Assembly: GCF_000420405.1 (NCBI RefSeq)
Contig: NZ_ATUW01000008.1
Location: 36,423-100,422, forward strand
Origin: Winkia neuii subsp. neuii DSM 8576
GTDB taxonomy: Bacteria > Actinomycetota > Actinomycetes > Actinomycetales > Actinomycetaceae
Length of the DNA stretch: 64,000 nucleotides
Reading direction: 5' to 3'
Both the position numbers and the translations under genes were made by a program. Numbering within the stretch: position 1 is the first letter of the stretch; the number at the start of each line of letters is the position of its first letter. Shown here piece by piece: positions 45,417 through 54,486 of the stretch. The notes below the pieces were generated by a model. The model saw nothing but the letters and a program-made list of their open reading frames with translations. It made no database searches and was not told the origin of the DNA.

Positions 45417-46326
45417 TAATAGCCCCGGTCTGCCCTTTCGCTGCCAGAGTGTGTACCGCCCGCGCTGAGGCTACCAGCACCGAGCCTGTAAATTCGGGGT
45501 TCGAGTCGAGTTTGAGTCCAAAAGTGTATACCTGATCGATTCCTTCCGAGGTGTTACCACTGCGGATCACCTGCCCTCCGTGAGGCATGCCAGAGTGCTT
45601 GCGCTCTAGCTCCTCGCGGCTGATGAAATTCACAGTTGTGTCGTAGTCGGCAAAGTAGTTGGGCATGTTCACGATGTCGTGTTCAATCTTCTTCAGGTCG
45701 GCGCCCTCTTCGGCCACAACATAGCAGACGCGCCGGTGCATCTGGCGTGCAGACAGGTCTTCGCGCGAACCATTCTGTGCGGCCTCTACTGCCTCAGATA
45801 CGGGGATCGTATACTGCACGCCCGCAGCTACGCCCTCGACACGACGGATTGCATCACCGTGCCCCTGGGAAATGCCCGGGCCCCAAAAAGTCCAGGTTTT
45901 CCCCTGAGGCAAAATAGCTTCTGCCAAAAGCCGATTTAGCGAAAACAAGCCCGGATCCCATCCCGACGAGATCATGGCCAGGTGCCCACTTTTCTTTGCT
46001 GCCGCATCCACTGCCGCAAAATACTGGGGAATCTTCGCATGAGTGTCAAAAGAATCTACAGTCGAGAAGAATTGGACAGCCCGGGGCCCAACCTGTTCCA
46101 TGTCAGTGGCAGAGCCGCCGCAGTTAACACAAATGTCGACCTTCTCGCTCCACTTTTCCATATCAGCTACGGAAGCCACTGGCGTACCCGCAGTTCGTAC
46201 CGTCGCCGGATCGCGGCGGGTAAAGACTACTACCGGATCCAGATCTTCTGCCTTAGAGGCTGCAAGTTCAACGGCCTTACCCAAATTTCCATACCCATTA
46301 ATTGCAATTCTAATTTTTTCTGCCAC
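45346..46326 (-). CDS. ddh: meso-Diaminopimelate D-dehydrogenase
   Basis: NADPH enzyme converting tetrahydrodipicolinate plus ammonia directly to meso-diaminopimelate, a one-step route toward lysine and cell-wall precursors. The 326-residue protein has the nucleotide-binding start RIAINGYGNLGKAVE, FTRRDP, CVNCGGSATD and the substrate-site block SSGWDPGLFSLNRLLAEAILP plus FWGPGISQGHGDAIRR. It starts with GTG at 46326 after AGGAGG with its own promoter. Ddh is present in only some bacteria; here it stands apart from dap genes. Confidence 0.95.
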   Translation of the reverse strand: MAEKIRIAINGYGNLGKAVELAASKAEDLDPVVVFTRRDPATVRTAGTPVASVADMEKWSEKVDICVNCGGSATDMEQVGPRAVQFFSTVDSFDTHAKIPQYFAAVDAAAKKSGHLAMISSGWDPGLFSLNRLLAEAILPQGKTWTFWGPGISQGHGDAIRRVEGVAAGVQYTIPVSEAVEAAQNGSREDLSARQMHRRVCYVVAEEGADLKKIEHDIVNMPNYFADYDTTVNFISREELERKHSGMPHGGQVIRSGNTSEGIDQVYTFGLKLDSNPEFTGSVLVASARAVHTLAAKGQTGAITIFDVPPAYLSAKTGQQLRSQLL

Positions 46327-46346
46327 CTTGGCCTCCTAATTTTTTA

Positions 46347-46375
46347 TTTGTAAAAGCTAGACCATGTGGTTGCAA
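46347..46375 (-). promoter_or_regulatory. ddh promoter
   Basis: TTGCAA (46375-46370) and TACAAA (46352-46347) on the minus strand with a 17-bp spacer, about 20 bp before the ddh start codon and upstream of its AGGAGG. It separates ddh from the comEA-comEC-holA unit. Confidence 0.55.
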
Positions 46376-46405
46376 TACGCCAGTTAGAACCGAATGATGG
46401 ACCAT

Positions 46406-47371
46406 TTACCGCTTCCCGCGCGCCGCTGCCACGCGCAATAAGGTTCTTTCAAAGGCAAATTCGGCATCGCGGGAGGCCCCCTTAATTTCCTCTTCCCCCG
46501 CAGCCACCGCCTGAATTGCCTCCGCCAAACCTACTTGCGACCAGCCTCTGCCCTCTCGGCGCGCCCGGTCGGCCTGCCAAGGAGCCATTCCTAACTCGCG
46601 GGGATTGCGCGCCCCCGAGGAAACTTTCGCAATATTGCGCAGCTTCAATGCCAACGCCGCGATTAGGGCTACCGGCACGGCCCCAGTAGAAAAGCCGTGT
46701 CTGGCCAATCCTATCGCCTCACCCGCATTGCCGGCGATCGCCGCATCGGCAATCGCAAACCCCGAAGCCTCCACCCTGTTGCCATAAAATACCTGTACGT
46801 CCCGAAGAGTTATGTTCCCTTCTTTATCCGAAAACAGCTGCGCTAGGGTCGCACACATTTCCTGTACGTCACTGCCCAAGGCATCGACGAGTCCCTCAAT
46901 AGCGGCCGCCTCTACTGACCTTCGTGCCCGCCGCGCATCGGCACGCAGCAGCTCGGCCTTGTCGCGGGCAGTTTTAATTTGGTCGCAAACAACTACCGGG
47001 TAGCCGGCCTTGCCAATTGCCTCAAGTAGCTTTTTTCCCTTTTGTCCCTTGGCGTGGCGGGCCATAATCCATACGTCGGGCTCAGGCGATTTTAGATAGG
47101 CTAGTAAGTCTTTCGCGAGCGCATCCGACAGCGCTTCTAGGGAGTGGATACGTATGAGTCGCCCTTCGCCAAACAGCGAGGGTGCAGCATGTATACCGAG
47201 TTGGCCAGCCTCGTAGGTAGCAGCCTCCACATCTATAACTCCCGCGTTCGGATCTGCCCTGTTCACCAGTTCCCTAATACGTGCCTCTGCCCTATTTGCG
47301 AGCAAATCTTCAGGGCCGCGTATGAGCATGACAGGGCTAAGCTGAACTTTGTCCCAGGTTGTTTTTGCCAT
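46406..47371 (-). CDS. holA: DNA polymerase III subunit delta
   Basis: Clamp-loader subunit that opens the beta clamp, 321 residues. Family features: LIRGPEDLLANRAEARIREL near the N-terminus, DVEAATYEAGQLG and the ASPSLF-like APSLFGEGRLIRI region, then the helical collar domain (NRVEASGFAIADAAIAGNAGEAIGLARHG). ATG at 47371 lies 3 bp after the comEC stop. The comEA-comEC-holA order is widely conserved. Confidence 0.93.
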   Translation of the reverse strand: MAKTTWDKVQLSPVMLIRGPEDLLANRAEARIRELVNRADPNAGVIDVEAATYEAGQLGIHAAPSLFGEGRLIRIHSLEALSDALAKDLLAYLKSPEPDVWIMARHAKGQKGKKLLEAIGKAGYPVVVCDQIKTARDKAELLRADARRARRSVEAAAIEGLVDALGSDVQEMCATLAQLFSDKEGNITLRDVQVFYGNRVEASGFAIADAAIAGNAGEAIGLARHGFSTGAVPVALIAALALKLRNIAKVSSGARNPRELGMAPWQADRARREGRGWSQVGLAEAIQAVAAGEEEIKGASRDAEFAFERTLLRVAAARGKR

Positions 47372-47374
47372 GGC

Positions 47375-48805
47375 TTAACCATGCCACGAAGTTCCTCCTT
47401 CTTCGTACGCGAAATATCTTGTGAGTGCGAAAAGCAGGCAAATCGAACTGACTAGTAGCGCTACTGCTCCGGCTACCCCGGGCTGCCAGGGCAGAACGGC
47501 TCCTGGCAGGGCTGCCACAAAATCCCCCACGGCATCAATCCATGCCCCGGCACCGGAGGCAACCCAGAGGAAAGGACGACACCACCCCCTCGGCAGTAGC
47601 GCCCCCACCAAACCGAACAAAGTAACGAATGGGACTGCGGGCGCCGCACATAAATTAGCTATTGGTGCAAGCAAAGTGACGCCTGGCCGCAGCAGTAACA
47701 ACAACGGGCCAGAAAGGCATCCTGCAGCAAGCGAGGTAGAGAAAGGCCCAGCGAGGGCGCGGGGAAGTAAGTGGGTCAGGGCAGCCTCGAGGGGAGGAGC
47801 TAAGGTAAGCACCGCAAATGTTGCGGCCACCGAGAGTGCAAAGCCAATGTCAGCTGCATAAGTTGGAGAAATTGTGAGCATTGCTAGAGAAACCACCGCA
47901 AGGGCATTCACTGCTGCCCCAGGCCTTGAAAGTGCTAATCCGACGAGCGCTATTAGCCCCATCGCCCCCGCCCTCAGCACTGATGGCGAGGCCCCAACTA
48001 AGATCACAAAACCACCTAGTGCCAATACTGATACGACTATTTTGGCGCGCTTTCGCAGAGCGTGAGCTCCAACCCCAACTGTGCCTACCACTACGGCAAC
48101 GTGAGTACCTGAAACGGCGGTAAGGTGCGCCAACCCCGAATCTTTTAGGGCCTGGGCCTGCCCCTGCGAAAGGAAACGGCAGTCCCCGAGGGCCATTGCG
48201 CTTACTATGGCTGCCGCCCTGGAGTGACCCAGGCGCTCATGCAAATACCTACGTCGAGCATTGGCCCAGCGCGCGAGCAGTGTCTGCTTTCCAAATGCCC
48301 GGGGAGGGCCGCAGTGCAGCAAAATTCTGGTTGCCGGCTCCGCCCTCTTCCAGCTGCACCGCGCACGAAGTTTTTGCCCCGGGTGCCCGACAAGTTTTGG
48401 ACCTAATACTACGGCCCGCTCCGAAACCTTTTTGCCGGACACCTGTGTTACATCTGCCTTTACATATCGCGCGTAGGTACCTGAGCGTACCTCAGAGACC
48501 AGTTTCACAGTAACTACCCCGCGCTCGGCCGCTGAAAAGGCCGACTGCTCGCGCTCGGCCTGCTGCAAATAGGCGCCAGCCGAAACAAAGATAGAGGCCG
48601 CAGCAACTATAATGATCGCACCGTTTGTGCGCCCGGCATTGTGCTTTTGATGTTTTCCCGCCGGTGCATAGGCAGCCCCAACGATTGTTATAAGGGCCCC
48701 CATGCAAAAGGTAATCTGCGCACCGAGCCCAATTCGCGGCGCCAGTAGCGCCAGAGCCCAGGCTGCTCCGAGCGCTGGCAGCAGCCGCAAATCAAGAGTG
48801 TTCAC
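47375..48805 (-). CDS. comEC: ComEC/Rec2-type DNA uptake channel, lacking the beta-lactamase domain
   Basis: Membrane channel for single-strand DNA in natural transformation. The 476-residue protein has an N-terminal DUF4131-like part with early hydrophobic helices. The Competence domain follows from about 200 (SGLAHLTAVSGTHVAVVVGTVG, GASPSVLRAGAMGLIALVGLALSRPG, IGFALSVAATFAVLTLAPPLE) and it ends soon after the last helices (SSICLLFALTRYF). The C-terminal metallo-beta-lactamase domain of full-length ComEC is missing, and no such gene is in the window. GTG at 48805 overlaps the comEA stop. Confidence 0.92.
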   Translation of the reverse strand: MNTLDLRLLPALGAAWALALLAPRIGLGAQITFCMGALITIVGAAYAPAGKHQKHNAGRTNGAIIIVAAASIFVSAGAYLQQAEREQSAFSAAERGVVTVKLVSEVRSGTYARYVKADVTQVSGKKVSERAVVLGPKLVGHPGQKLRARCSWKRAEPATRILLHCGPPRAFGKQTLLARWANARRRYLHERLGHSRAAAIVSAMALGDCRFLSQGQAQALKDSGLAHLTAVSGTHVAVVVGTVGVGAHALRKRAKIVVSVLALGGFVILVGASPSVLRAGAMGLIALVGLALSRPGAAVNALAVVSLAMLTISPTYAADIGFALSVAATFAVLTLAPPLEAALTHLLPRALAGPFSTSLAAGCLSGPLLLLLRPGVTLLAPIANLCAAPAVPFVTLFGLVGALLPRGWCRPFLWVASGAGAWIDAVGDFVAALPGAVLPWQPGVAGAVALLVSSICLLFALTRYFAYEEGGTSWHG

Positions 48806-49470
48806 ACGCAGACCTCGGAACCAATCTTCTTGACCAAGGAAGGACCAATTCCAGAAACATCCTGTAATTCGTCCACAGACTTGAATGGCCCCTCCTTTTC
48901 GCGATGGGCAGCTATGCGTCCCGCGAGCGCTGGCCCTATACCATTTAGCTCCTGCAGATCTTTTTCAGTAGCCGAATTCAAATCCACGCAGTCGCTTTTG
49001 GCGCCCGCGGCAGATTCAGCTGGTTTTTGCCCTACCTGAGGCACCACAATTTGTTCGCCGTCAGTTAGCGGTTTAGCCAGGTTTATAGCGGCAAGATTGG
49101 CGCTCGGCTTCGCGCCTCCCACCTGTTTGATCGCATCGTCGACGCGGGCACCTGCATGCAGGTGCACTAGGCCCGGTTTGCTTACCTCGCCCACCACGTG
49201 CACTACCACTTCAGGCTTGCTAGCTGCCGAGGGCGGAGGGGTAGCCGGGTTACCGGTAGCTGGCTGGACCGGCGCTTTCGCCTCACCCGGATTGTCAATG
49301 GCTGAGCCGATTCCGCACACTATAGCGATAGTGGCAATTACCAACCCCAAGACGAGCGCAGAGGTAGGACCGGGCAGTAGCCGCAGCCGAGTTCGCATAG
49401 GCGTCTCGGGCTGCGGCCTAACTGTATTGAACGCCGCACTGGCCAAAGTTTGCACCGGGATCTTCTTCAT
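48802..49470 (-). CDS. comEA: ComEA-type DNA-binding protein
   Basis: Membrane-anchored receptor for double-stranded DNA during uptake. The 222-residue protein has one membrane helix (about 35-55, LVLGLVIATIAIVCGIG), a Pro/Ala linker, a SLBB domain (VVHVVGEVSKPGLVHLHAGARVDDAIKQVGG) and a C-terminal helix-hairpin-helix domain (VDLNSATEKDLQELNGIGPALAGRI…DVSGIGPSLVKKIG). ATG at 49470 is 7 nt after TACATT and has no ribosome binding site, suggesting leaderless expression. Confidence 0.93.
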   Translation of the reverse strand: MKKIPVQTLASAAFNTVRPQPETPMRTRLRLLPGPTSALVLGLVIATIAIVCGIGSAIDNPGEAKAPVQPATGNPATPPPSAASKPEVVVHVVGEVSKPGLVHLHAGARVDDAIKQVGGAKPSANLAAINLAKPLTDGEQIVVPQVGQKPAESAAGAKSDCVDLNSATEKDLQELNGIGPALAGRIAAHREKEGPFKSVDELQDVSGIGPSLVKKIGSEVCV

Positions 49471-49523
49471 AGTGCCCAATGTAAGTTTTCCCGCGACAGC
49501 ATTGGGCGTAAATTGATCCCGGC

Positions 49524-49557
49524 TGTGGATACCGCCTTTTAATCTTGCTGTGGATAA
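49524..49557. promoter_or_regulatory. Second pair of DnaA-box-like sites
   Basis: TGTGGATAC (49524-49532) and TGTGGATAA (49549-49557), again 25 bp apart start to start, as at 5542-5575. The right-hand site lies in the last codons of galM and the left-hand one in the 59-bp gap before comEA. Binding is inferred from motif similarity only. Confidence 0.4.
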
Positions 49558-50489
49558 CTAGGGCAGTGCACCAGTGCGGCCCTGAGGACCCTCGTCTGCC
49601 CCGGCTGGAGCAGCGGCTCGTCTGCAACCTCTGCCCTGTTGAACGCATTGGTCATAAAATGGCACGGCTCCATAGCGAATGACTTACCGGGACGATAGCG
49701 CAGAGTATCGCCGGTGAATATGTGCACGATGCCGCACCCCAGCCTGCCACCTTCTAGTAGCCCCTCCAGGGTGGTAACAGAGCCGTCGGGATGCGTTAGC
49801 CTTGTGCGCACCACCCCGTCAGGATCCGGGACGAGGTTGGTGTAGGCAAGATCTATCCCAGCCAGCCCTTCGAAGGCGATCTGCCGGTTCCCATTCCGGT
49901 CCACAAATGCTTCTTTGCCTGGAACGGGAATTAGCGCCTCATCGACCTTCACCTGAGTGCGAGCAGGAATATCGACTTTGGCTTCGCCCTCGCCCTGGTA
50001 AGCCAGGTAGGGATGCCAGCCCAAACCCACTTTAATGGCCTGTTCGGCACAGTTGGTGCAGCGCAATTCCAGCTCGAGCCGACCTCCCTCGCGAAGAGTG
50101 TAGGTAGCCTGCAACTTGGTCGGCCAAGGGTAGCCGGGAACACCCTGGTTATGGGCTTCTATCGTAATAGAATCTGCGCGCCGGCCCACTAACTCAAAAT
50201 TGGCGGAGGCGTACAGCCCGTGTAGCGCCTCGCGCAACCCAGAGGGATCCGCCCCAAGGTCGTATTCTTTGCCGCCAAAGCTGTAGCGGGCATCTTCAAT
50301 TCTGTTAGACCAGGGGGCCATCAGTGCCGCGCGGTAGCCGTCCAGAGACTGCAGCTCCTGTTCGTTCCGGTAGCCGTCTAACAGCTCCCGGCTCCGACCC
50401 TCGGATTCTATAACCCAGCTTGTAACAACACCCCTAAATGCGGAAATGCTAGCGCGCGCATCGGCGCATGTGATAACCCAATCGTTCAT
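49539..50489 (-). CDS. Aldose 1-epimerase family protein
   Basis: A 316-residue galactose mutarotase-like protein interconverting sugar anomers. Beta-sandwich markers: RAALMAPWSNRIEDARYSFGGKEYDL, LHGLYASANFEL with a histidine, LGWHPYLAY with the second histidine, and a late acidic residue in the CGIVHIFTGDT region. ATG at 50489. It could be a GalM or a YeaD-like epimerase; the exact sugar is not evident. Confidence 0.88.
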   Translation of the reverse strand: MNDWVITCADARASISAFRGVVTSWVIESEGRSRELLDGYRNEQELQSLDGYRAALMAPWSNRIEDARYSFGGKEYDLGADPSGLREALHGLYASANFELVGRRADSITIEAHNQGVPGYPWPTKLQATYTLREGGRLELELRCTNCAEQAIKVGLGWHPYLAYQGEGEAKVDIPARTQVKVDEALIPVPGKEAFVDRNGNRQIAFEGLAGIDLAYTNLVPDPDGVVRTRLTHPDGSVTTLEGLLEGGRLGCGIVHIFTGDTLRYRPGKSFAMEPCHFMTNAFNRAEVADEPLLQPGQTRVLRAALVHCPSYPQQD

Positions 50490-50611
50490 GGCACCAGAGT
50501 AATGCCCCGGGTCGAAAAAGTTAGAAAATACTAAGAATTAGTGTTCAGCAGGCCTCGAGCGGCACTTTTCAGTAGAGTGGTCGGTGAGTACGCGACAAAC
50601 AGGAGACAAAC

Positions 50612-51706
50612 GTGTCGGATTTTGTTCCCCCCGGGCAACACAAGGCCTCTCAGCCCTTGCCCCAAAGCAGTGCTAATACACACTCGCCCTCCGGGCAGCC
50701 TCCTGCCAACTACGGCAACTATGCTAGGCAGCAAGCCCCCTCGGGGCCTTTGAACTACCGCCAGTTGAGGCCGGGCATTGTTCCGTTGCGCCCGCTCACT
50801 GTAGGCGACATCCTGAGCGGGATTTTCGAGCTCATCCGCAAAAATCCCAAGACAGTTTTTGGGCTTGCCTTCACCGTTTCCATAGTGCTACTGGCAATTT
50901 CTATTCCCGTCACCTTAGTTGCTAACCACCTCTTGCCCGCAGATTTTATGAAGGGCTCGGAGTCCTCACTCACCTTTGGGTATTTCGATTCGCTAAGTAG
51001 CTGGATCCCCTCCACCATTGGCTCCTATCTACTTATCCCACTAATGGTCTTCGTTGTCATAAAAGCGATTGAGGGCAAAAAGGTGTCCATGTCGGAGACA
51101 TGGAATGCTGTAAAAGGGTCAATCTGGCGGTATATTGGCGCCTCCCTCCTGCAGGGATTGGTAGTGATTGCAGTATTTGGACTATTGGTTGGAGTAGTGT
51201 TGCTCATTGGTTACGCATCAGGCGGTTTTAACTCATCTTCCGCTGCGGTGCTTATAGGGGCAGCAATCATTCCTTTCCTACTGCTGGTGGTTGTGGTATA
51301 TCTGCTGGTGTTCCGCTTCAGCTTCTACGGACAGGCAATCGTAGTCGAGGGCGCAGGCGTAATTGGATCTTTCAAACGCAGCTGGAACCTTCTGAAAGGC
51401 CAATATTGGAGGGCGCTGGGCATCTCGCTGCTCGGCCAGCTAGTGATTTCAGTGATCACCACCGCAATCCTCAGCCCGGTAGCACTGATTGCCGGCATTA
51501 TTGGTGCGGCCACCGGCAGTACTGGTGACTTTGGCGCTATGCAGACAGCAATGTTTGTAACGCAGATCGTAGCCACACTTATTGCGGGTGTCATCACCTT
51601 GCCTCTAAGCACTGCGCTCTCCTCGATCTTGTACACCGACGTGCGCTTCCGCAAAGAAGGCTTGGACGTGGCACTTATTCAACAGGCTGCAAAGTCCGCT
51701 CGATGA
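50612..51706 (+). CDS. Polytopic membrane protein (glycerophosphodiester phosphodiesterase membrane-domain-like)
   Basis: A 364-residue protein with a Pro/Gln/Ser/Gly-rich cytosolic N-terminus (about 1-55), then IVPLRPLTVGDILSGIFELIRKNPKTVFG, the entry block seen in actinobacterial proteins carrying the membrane domain named after glycerophosphoryl diester phosphodiesterases. About six hydrophobic segments follow. No catalytic phosphodiesterase domain is attached. GTG at 50612 after GGAGA. Its 3' end overlaps the DUF4129 gene by 4 bp, so it heads the MoxR module. Function unknown. Confidence 0.8.
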   Translation: MSDFVPPGQHKASQPLPQSSANTHSPSGQPPANYGNYARQQAPSGPLNYRQLRPGIVPLRPLTVGDILSGIFELIRKNPKTVFGLAFTVSIVLLAISIPVTLVANHLLPADFMKGSESSLTFGYFDSLSSWIPSTIGSYLLIPLMVFVVIKAIEGKKVSMSETWNAVKGSIWRYIGASLLQGLVVIAVFGLLVGVVLLIGYASGGFNSSSAAVLIGAAIIPFLLLVVVVYLLVFRFSFYGQAIVVEGAGVIGSFKRSWNLLKGQYWRALGISLLGQLVISVITTAILSPVALIAGIIGAATGSTGDFGAMQTAMFVTQIVATLIAGVITLPLSTALSSILYTDVRFRKEGLDVALIQQAAKSAR

Positions 51707-52368
51707 TCTTTACGTATCTGCCGCTAGTTGAGCCCTCCCCCGACGAGGCGCGGGACGCACTTGCCCGCGAACTGGAAAAACCAGTTTATTTCGACCTGCG
51801 CGCCACGCTGCAAAAGCTGCTGAACCAGATTTTAGGCAAACTACAAATTGACTCGCTAGGCGACTTTTCGCTGGGTAGCGTGCTTACGATCTTGGTCATT
51901 GTTGTTCTCGCACTCATAGGGTTTTTTCTACTGCGTCGGATACTCCGCAATCGCAAACAAACCGCGACCGAATCTACCGCCCTTGTAGATCCCACCATTC
52001 CCGCTGCAAGCTATGCGGAGCGTGCCGAACAGGCTCTGCAAACTGATCCCGCCTCCTCAGTGCAGGAAGCTTTCCGCGCTATTGCGCAAAAATGCGTAGA
52101 ACGTAAGCTCATCGAGGTCGAGGCAGGGCAAACTGCGGGCGAAGTATCAAGGGCTCTAGCGGCCATCTTTCCCTCCCTAGCGCAGCGCATCCAGAAGGTA
52201 ACCAACTCCTTCGACATTGCCACCTACGGGCAGGCCAATCTTATTACCGCCACCCACGCAGTCGAGGCCTTAGACCTCTACCGCAACCTTGCGAGCGCCC
52301 AAGCTGAAGGTAACGCTAGCGCCGGTAGCTCTATGCCGGTGCCGGCTTCCATCAGGGGGGTTAAATGA
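51703..52368 (+). CDS. DUF4129 membrane protein
   Basis: A 221-residue protein with a short extracytoplasmic N-terminus (LVEPSPDEARDALARELEKPVY), one membrane helix (about 63-82, TILVIVVLALIGFFLLRRIL) and a cytosolic C-terminal DUF4129 domain (SVQEAFRAIAQKCVERKLIEVEAGQTAGEVSRAL… SFDIATYGQ). In larger proteins DUF4129 is fused to transglutaminase-like domains in MoxR operons; here it stands alone. ATG at 51703 overlaps the previous stop (ATGA), and the end overlaps the DUF4350 gene by 4 bp. Confidence 0.85.
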   Translation: MIFTYLPLVEPSPDEARDALARELEKPVYFDLRATLQKLLNQILGKLQIDSLGDFSLGSVLTILVIVVLALIGFFLLRRILRNRKQTATESTALVDPTIPAASYAERAEQALQTDPASSVQEAFRAIAQKCVERKLIEVEAGQTAGEVSRALAAIFPSLAQRIQKVTNSFDIATYGQANLITATHAVEALDLYRNLASAQAEGNASAGSSMPVPASIRGVK

Positions 52369-53543
52369 GCGTGGCAACTCCGGTAGGGCACAGCCCCAAA
52401 ACTATTTGGCGTTCTGCCACCGCCTGGGTAGCCGCCTCCTTAGTTTTACTTGCGCTCGGCGTTGTGGCACTGTGGCCGAGTTCACCTTCTATTGCTCTAG
52501 ATCCGCAAACGCCCAATGCCTCAGGGGCCCAGGCACTCGCCCAAGTACTGAAGCAAAAGGGGGTAACGCTTACAGTTGCTCGCTCTGATTCGGACATGAA
52601 GAAGCAACTGAAAACCGACGCTGCCGCCACGGTTGTGGTAACGGATACTGGAGCCGGAATAGGCCGAGCAGTGCCCAAGTTACTGCAGCGTGCAAACGTA
52701 AAAAGAGTCGTTTTGTTAGCCCCTGCGGAGAAAGTACTAAAACAGCTCAACACTGGGCTAGTTCCGGCCGGAGATACAGTTGCCCTCGCTGATCCTCCCG
52801 CCCACTGCCGTGGCATTTTCGGAAAAGCCAAGCAACTTTCTATCTTTGGGGAAGGCTATAAACCCGAAAAGGAAACTGAACAGGGTACCTTCCGGTGTCT
52901 AAGCTCACCAGATGCAGCTCAGGTATTTTTACTCCCAAAAACTTCAAAGCACCCCCAGCTTCTGGTACTTGGAAACGCGAAGTCCTTTTCCAATTCCGCG
53001 ATCCTCGAAGAGGACAACGCTGCGGCTGCCCTAGCAGCTACCTCCCCCACTAACAGGGTCGTCTGGTATTCGCCCACCCAAAACGGCGACGCTCCCATCT
53101 CCGGTGCCGACCAGCTCAAGCCGGTAAATTTGCTACCGAAATGGTTTGCGCCCGCCCTCGCGCTGCTGGCATGGGCGTTCCTGCTATTTGCTTTTTATAA
53201 GGGACGCCGTTTTGGCAGGCTTGCTACAGAGGAGTTACCGGTCATCGTGAAGGCCTGCGAAACCACCCAGGCCTTGGGCCGCATGTATGCCTCGAGCAAA
53301 GACTACAGGCAGATGATTGCCACGCTCCAAACGGAGCTGCGTCCTCGTCTTTCTACCGCACTCTTCTTGCCTTCCTTGGCTTCGAAAGAAGAACTGCTCA
53401 CAGCGCTCACTCGAAAGACCAGACGGCAAAAATCTGACCTGGCCTATCTGCTCTATGGCTCCCCTAACTCTGAATCCGAAATGGTATCAATGGCGCGTGG
53501 CCTCACCGCCCTCGAACAGGAGGTAATCCGTGAACGAAACTAA
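52365..53543 (+). CDS. DUF4350 membrane protein
   Basis: A 392-residue protein with a membrane helix near residues 20-40, an extracytoplasmic domain of the DUF4350 type (NASGAQALAQVLKQKGVTLTVARS… VVVTDTGAG), a second helix near 265-283 (LALLAWAFLLFAFYKG) and a cytosolic tail with RRFGRLATEELPVIV. The first domain resembles the GATase-like fold seen in this family. It is coupled by overlaps to DUF4129 (4 bp) and moxR (14 bp). Function unknown. Confidence 0.85.
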   Translation: MSVATPVGHSPKTIWRSATAWVAASLVLLALGVVALWPSSPSIALDPQTPNASGAQALAQVLKQKGVTLTVARSDSDMKKQLKTDAAATVVVTDTGAGIGRAVPKLLQRANVKRVVLLAPAEKVLKQLNTGLVPAGDTVALADPPAHCRGIFGKAKQLSIFGEGYKPEKETEQGTFRCLSSPDAAQVFLLPKTSKHPQLLVLGNAKSFSNSAILEEDNAAAALAATSPTNRVVWYSPTQNGDAPISGADQLKPVNLLPKWFAPALALLAWAFLLFAFYKGRRFGRLATEELPVIVKACETTQALGRMYASSKDYRQMIATLQTELRPRLSTALFLPSLASKEELLTALTRKTRRQKSDLAYLLYGSPNSESEMVSMARGLTALEQEVIRERN

Positions 53544-54486
53544 CGCCCGCGAGGCAATGATCCGCGTGCGCTCCGAGGTCGGCAAAGCCGTTGTCGGTCA
53601 AGAAGGAGCCATCACAGGCCTGCTTATTGGCCTACTTACCCGGGGACACGTCCTCTTAGAAGGGGTGCCGGGAACGGGCAAGACCCTACTCATTCGCTCT
53701 CTTGCCAAAGCGCTGTCAGTAGACTTCTCTAGAATCCAGTTCACTCCGGACATGATGCCTGGGGACGTTACCGGGTCACTTATTTATGATCAGGAAAAGA
53801 AGGATTTTACGTTCCGCCCTGGCCCCGTGTTCACCAACCTGCTCCTAGCCGACGAAATTAACCGCACCCCGGCAAAAACCCAGTCGGCGCTGCTAGAAGC
53901 AATGGCAGAACGACAAGTTTCCGTTGGCGGGCAGCCGCGCAAACTCGAAACTCCTTTTATGGTTGCGGCCACGCAGAACCCGATCGAATACGAAGGAACC
54001 TATCCGCTACCAGAGGCACAGTTGGACCGTTTTCTACTCAAAGTCCAGATGCCTGCCCCAGAGCGAGAACAAGAAATTGAAATAGTGCGTCGGCATGCCG
54101 AGGGTTTCAATCCCGCTGATCTAGACGGCGCCGGCCTGCAACAGGTGGCTTCTGCAGCCGACATCGAAGAGGGCGCAAGGCAGGTAGCACAGGTGCAAGT
54201 CAGCCCCGAAGTAACCGCCTACATTGTGGATATTGCCCGCGCAACCAGGCAGGCGCCGTCACTGTCGCTAGGCATGTCACCTCGCGCCGCCACTGCCCTG
54301 CTTGCTTCTTCAAAAGCCTGGGCCTGGCTTTCTGGACGCGATTTTGTTACTCCTGACGACGTGAAGGCGCTGGTGCAACCAACCATCGCCCACCGCTTGG
54401 CATTGCGCGCTGAGGCCGAACTGGAAGGGGTATCGGTAGACGCAGTCCTTGCCAGCGCACTCGATTCGGTGCCGGTTCCACGATGA
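53530..54486 (+). CDS. MoxR-family AAA+ ATPase
   Basis: A 318-residue chaperone-like ATPase. Walker A is LEGVPGTGKT, Walker B LLLADEINRTPAKTQSALLEAM, followed by VAATQNPIEYEGTYPLPEAQLDRFL (sensor and second region) and a C-terminal lid with GMSPRAATALLASSKAWA. MoxR proteins act with vWA or DUF58 partners to mature or insert cofactors and envelope complexes. GTG at 53530. Its stop overlaps the DUF58 start by 4 bp, the usual MoxR-DUF58 pairing. Confidence 0.94.
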   Translation: MNETNAREAMIRVRSEVGKAVVGQEGAITGLLIGLLTRGHVLLEGVPGTGKTLLIRSLAKALSVDFSRIQFTPDMMPGDVTGSLIYDQEKKDFTFRPGPVFTNLLLADEINRTPAKTQSALLEAMAERQVSVGGQPRKLETPFMVAATQNPIEYEGTYPLPEAQLDRFLLKVQMPAPEREQEIEIVRRHAEGFNPADLDGAGLQQVASAADIEEGARQVAQVQVSPEVTAYIVDIARATRQAPSLSLGMSPRAATALLASSKAWAWLSGRDFVTPDDVKALVQPTIAHRLALRAEAELEGVSVDAVLASALDSVPVPR

